From contig JAFQGS010000047.1 of assembly GCA_017415455.1 (NCBI GenBank), positions 1 through 64,000 of the forward strand: a stretch of 64,000 nucleotides of DNA, read 5' to 3'. Below are positions 61,395 to 64,000 of this stretch, piece after piece (position 1 is the stretch's first letter; every line of letters starts with the position of its first letter). The notes beneath the pieces are model-generated. The model was not told the origin of the DNA, did no database searches, and saw nothing but the letters and a program-made list of their open reading frames with translations. Both the position numbers and the translations under genes were made by a program. This stretch comes from Prevotella sp. Lineage in GTDB: Bacteria; Bacteroidota; Bacteroidia; Bacteroidales; Bacteroidaceae.

Positions 61395-62123
61395 TTCCAT
61401 CAATTCAGCGTCGCTTTTCTTATCAAAGTCACTGCTCTTCACTTTATAGTAGGGCGTGTCATGCGTCAACAGTTCATTCGACAGACGGGAATCGCGCCCC
61501 ATAACGAAGGTCTGCCCCGTCTGGCCATCCATGCTGATAAAATAGGTCTCGCCAGGTGTGAGTATCAGTTTTGCCCACAACATTCTGACTACTCCTGTGT
61601 TCGCTAATTCAATGTCCAACTCAAAGCGTCCCAAGCTGTCGCACTCTATAGGCAATTCGATGTCAAAGATAGTTTGCAATGGATCTGGGATGCTAATACT
61701 CACCCTGTCTTCATGACCTTTGGGTACATTTACAATTCTCCCTCGTAGTGTTACCTTACCGCCAACATTACCGTTATCAAGGAAATCACTCTCGTCTTTC
61801 GTGGGATAGTCGGGCAATGTGCGCTATGTCAGTTTAGATACGGTGTAATTCTTTAGGCCGATTCTCATACTGCCTTCTTTCAACTTCAGTTTCAGTGCAT
61901 CTTTTCCACGTCGAAGCATGTATTCGCCTTTGAGTGTGTCTGCCTTGGCATATTCCCAGATTTCGCAGTTATATACGGCATATTTTTCGAATAGCCCGAT
62001 GAGCCAGTCGCCTGTAGCCTCGTTCCTTAGGCAAACATCCTGGCCAGTTCTTACTTGTGCCTGCCCCGCCATTGCGACGATGGCAAGCAGGATGGTGATG
62101 ATGGTTTGCTTGTTCATATTCAT
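61195..62123 (-). pseudogene. TlpA/DUF4369-like secreted protein gene with an in-frame stop and lost 3' end
   Basis: The gene starts at 62123 with a signal peptide almost identical to that of the next TlpA gene (TIITILLAIVAMAGQA before Q). It goes on for 99 codons to a TAG at 61824-61826. The same frame continues without shift: RTLPDYPTKDESDFLDNG, VTLRGRIVNV, LDSLGRFELD-like, LTPGETYFI, MGRDSRLSNELLTH, SPMLSKCYRLLS. This is the usual order in long Bacteroidales TlpA-like proteins. The thioredoxin domain is missing because similarity stops near 61195-61250, where the truncated HTH gene begins. The right boundary is exact, the left one approximate. Confidence 0.72.
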
Positions 62124-62129
62124 TTCGAT

Positions 62130-63152
62130 CTATTTGTTATCGTTGAATATTTCTTCGAGTTTCCTATCAAGTTCTTTGCTGCTTGCAATTCTGCGGGAGA
62201 GGATGGTGCCGTCGGGGGCAAAGAGAATCTTGTGGGGAATCCCGGTCACTCCATAGATGCTCATGGGCTTGGATTCGTAAATCTGGGGGAACGGGATGCC
62301 CATTTTCTGCACGACGCTGTCGGATTTCTCTGGGGTGTCGCTGACGGTGATTCCGATTACCTTCAGCCCTTTGTCCTTGTATTTCTCGTACAAGGCAATG
62401 ACATGGGGCATGTCAGCCGTGCAAGGCCCGCACCACGAGGCCCAGAAGTCGGCCAGCACATAGTTGCCCCGCCCCACGAAGTCGGAAATGGCGGTCGGCT
62501 TGCCATCAGGAGAAACGCCCGTGAGTTCCTTGAACATCTTGCCCTCCTCGGTTTCCTGCACCAGCAAAAGACTTTCCTTCAGCCTGTCCATCTTAGGACT
62601 TGCCTGTAAGTCGGGGGACAGCTTCTCTATAAGTCCAATTGATTCGGTTGACGTGAATAGTGCCTTGGATTGCCCGATAAGAAATGGAGACAGTGGATGG
62701 TCTGGATGGTTGCTGACGATACGGCTGACCACTTCGCACATCTTCTTGACGTATGTGTCCATATTCATGTCCGTGTTCTGTACCGCAAGCACGCCCATCA
62801 GTTCGTCGTTCATCGGCGTACCTCCAATGCGTATGAGGTAAACCAAGTCCAAGTCAACCGTGAGATTTACGGTTCCGCTTTCCAGTAGAAACATCCTTAT
62901 CCATCCGCGCCTGCCCTGCTTGCTGATGCAGCAGACGGCTGGTTCGTCGAGCGTTCCGCTTGCAGGGACGATGATCCCGTTTTTGACTTGCAGTGTTGTT
63001 ATCACCCTTTGCTTCTCGGCATCGATGACTGTCAGCGTATCTGTCGGTGTGGCGTTTTCCACAGTCCCTTCTATTCTCCATGTGAATGTTTGCGCCTGTC
63101 CCGCCATTGCTACGAGGGTGAGCAGGATGGTGATGATGGTTTTCTTGTTCAT
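62130..63152 (-). CDS. TlpA-like thiol-disulfide oxidoreductase with DUF4369
   Basis: 340 aa. The signal peptide (TLVAMAGQA) is followed by Gln. An N-terminal DUF4369 domain (about 25-120; WRIEGTVENATPTDTLTV) and a helical linker lead to a thioredoxin domain with the active site ADFWASWCGPCTADMP and the cis-Pro region TGIPHKILFAPDG. It probably reduces or transfers disulfides in the periplasm. It lies between a TlpA-like pseudogene (6 nt) and a further TlpA-like gene (12 nt), so these form one operon of paralogues. Confidence 0.9.
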   Translation of the reverse strand: MNKKTIITILLTLVAMAGQAQTFTWRIEGTVENATPTDTLTVIDAEKQRVITTLQVKNGIIVPASGTLDEPAVCCISKQGRRGWIRMFLLESGTVNLTVDLDLVYLIRIGGTPMNDELMGVLAVQNTDMNMDTYVKKMCEVVSRIVSNHPDHPLSPFLIGQSKALFTSTESIGLIEKLSPDLQASPKMDRLKESLLLVQETEEGKMFKELTGVSPDGKPTAISDFVGRGNYVLADFWASWCGPCTADMPHVIALYEKYKDKGLKVIGITVSDTPEKSDSVVQKMGIPFPQIYESKPMSIYGVTGIPHKILFAPDGTILSRRIASSKELDRKLEEIFNDNK

Positions 63153-63164
63153 GTTAATTTAAAT

Positions 63165-64000
63165 TTATTTGTTATCGTGGAAAATCTCTTCGAGCTTCGC
63201 TTTCAGTTCTTCTACGCTGTTAGGCACGGCAATGATGGTGCCGTCATGGTCGATGAAGAATAGGGCACTGTTTTGAGTGCCGTGCTTACGGAATACTCCG
63301 AACTCATCGTCAAGGTCAACGAGACAGGGCCAGGGGAAGGCGTGACGCTCGACGGCTTTGCGCATGGCATCGGTGGATTTGAATTCGTGGGCGAGGCTGA
63401 ACACGTTCAGACCACGATTGCGGTACTCGTTGTAGATGGGGATGATGTCGCAGGCGTCGCGGATGCAGGGCGAGCACCACGAGGCCCAGCAAATGACGAG
63501 CGTCAACTTATCCTTGTAGTATTCAGAGGCGCGGACTTGCTGCCCGTCTATTGTGCGCACATCGTAGTCGTTGTACTTTCGTCCGCAAATCTGATAACCC
63601 ACAGCCTCTTGCTCGGCGATACGCTGATGCACGGGGTGGTCAGGATAGAGCGTGGTGTATTGGCGGTGGTAAATGTCAAGCATAGCGGCAAGGCTCGTGT
63701 CATTGAAGTGAAAGCCCTTGAGCCGCCCGTCGAGTTCGAACAGGAAACCGAGCATCGGGTGGGCTTTGTAGTAGTCAAGCGTCCATTGGTGGTATTCGTT
63801 CTCCAGTTTCGCCATCTTCTGCTTGTCGTTCTCGTCCAGTTTCTCATAGGCAGACATGAACTTCTCTTCGGCAGCTTGCTCCATAGCGTGCCACGCCTGA
63901 TACTCCTTGCCTGTGGATTGGATGTCGAATTTGTCGCCGTCGAGCTGGATGGTAATGGTCGCGCCGTCCTCCACGAAGAATTCTCCTGAGCGGAGGGTCA
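63165..64000 (-). CDS. TlpA-like thiol-disulfide oxidoreductase (C-terminal part)
   Basis: The coding frame is open to the right edge, so the N terminus lies outside the window; 277 residues are seen. A helical DUF4369-associated region precedes a thioredoxin domain with the active site VICWASWCSPCIRD. It ends with EELKAKLEEIFHDNK, nearly the same tail as the next gene. It is the most upstream visible member of the row of TlpA-like genes. Periplasmic location is inferred from its paralogues. Confidence 0.88.
   Translation of the reverse strand, partial: TLRSGEFFVEDGATITIQLDGDKFDIQSTGKEYQAWHAMEQAAEEKFMSAYEKLDENDKQKMAKLENEYHQWTLDYYKAHPMLGFLFELDGRLKGFHFNDTSLAAMLDIYHRQYTTLYPDHPVHQRIAEQEAVGYQICGRKYNDYDVRTIDGQQVRASEYYKDKLTLVICWASWCSPCIRDACDIIPIYNEYRNRGLNVFSLAHEFKSTDAMRKAVERHAFPWPCLVDLDDEFGVFRKHGTQNSALFFIDHDGTIIAVPNSVEELKAKLEEIFHDNK

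Noticed and set aside
60945..61817. A 290-codon minus-strand frame as an independent gene
   Set aside because: It begins with TTG right after an in-frame TAG, continues the TlpA-like gene from 62123, and its end is antisense to the HTH gene.
1..64000. tRNA or rRNA genes
   Set aside because: I looked by eye for T-loop and anticodon-arm patterns and rRNA landmarks and found none; a covariance search would be needed to exclude them fully.

Overview
The window looks like chromosomal DNA of an anaerobic, plant-glycan-degrading Bacteroidales bacterium, most likely of the Prevotella group (Prevotellaceae). The reasons are: Bacteroidota-type promoters (TAnnTTTG at -7, sometimes TTTG 19-21 nt upstream) before many genes; Bacteroidota-restricted families (DUF4294, DUF2851, HU-HIG, TlpA/DUF4369-type proteins, PL11 and DUF1080 proteins); an sdhCAB/frdCAB three-gene operon; and signal peptides mostly followed by Gln. 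No rRNA, tRNA, complete insertion sequence or CRISPR array was recognised.

Layout. 1-4.3 kb: start of a secreted beta-helix protein (minus strand, leaves the window) and a divergent operon that matches the L-galactose to tagaturonate pathway. 4.6-7.3 kb: Fur-family regulator, YitT membrane protein, sirtuin. 7.4-13.8 kb: three tandem FKBP isomerases, an Lrp regulator, a C26-M19 peptidase fusion and a glutaminyl cyclase. 13.9-21.1 kb (minus): DUF4294, then a DUF2851-thioesterase-dprA-dusB-tcdA operon and an alpha/beta hydrolase. 21.6-26.3 kb: HU-like protein, a frameshifted amidase and three poorly characterised envelope proteins. 26.7-32.5 kb (minus): sdhCAB, an RNA methyltransferase and a PatB-like lyase. 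33.3-47.4 kb (mostly plus): mnmG, apt, uvrC, dtd, two small membrane proteins, a MazG-like protein, deoC, polA, ychF and lgt, with a minus-strand polyprenyl synthase. 47.6-50.2 kb: mutS. 50.9-59.4 kb (minus): a rhamnogalacturonan/pectin cluster (PL11 lyase, GH28, CE12-like esterase, two DUF1080 proteins, ThuA). 59.6-64 kb: phosphatase, thioesterase, a truncated HTH gene and a row of TlpA-like genes, one of them a pseudogene.

Two features cut across the gene map. First, nearly every long intergenic region holds a degenerate tandem array with a period of 22 nt (or 44 or 66). Most units carry the core GGCATC/GATGCC, but three loci use unrelated sequences (GCTATG, ATGGTC and a 44-nt unit) with the same period. 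I know of no described element that matches this, and it is the best candidate here for something new. Second, two perfect 16-bp parS palindromes flank apt just downstream of mnmG, which suggests this part of the chromosome lies near the replication origin.

The genes make metabolic sense together. Secreted pectin enzymes release sugars. L-galactose, a known component of rhamnogalacturonan II, would be oxidised by the operon at the left end. The Sdh/Frd complex serves succinate-forming fumarate respiration. The glutaminyl cyclase would cap the many periplasmic proteins whose mature N terminus is predicted to be Gln.
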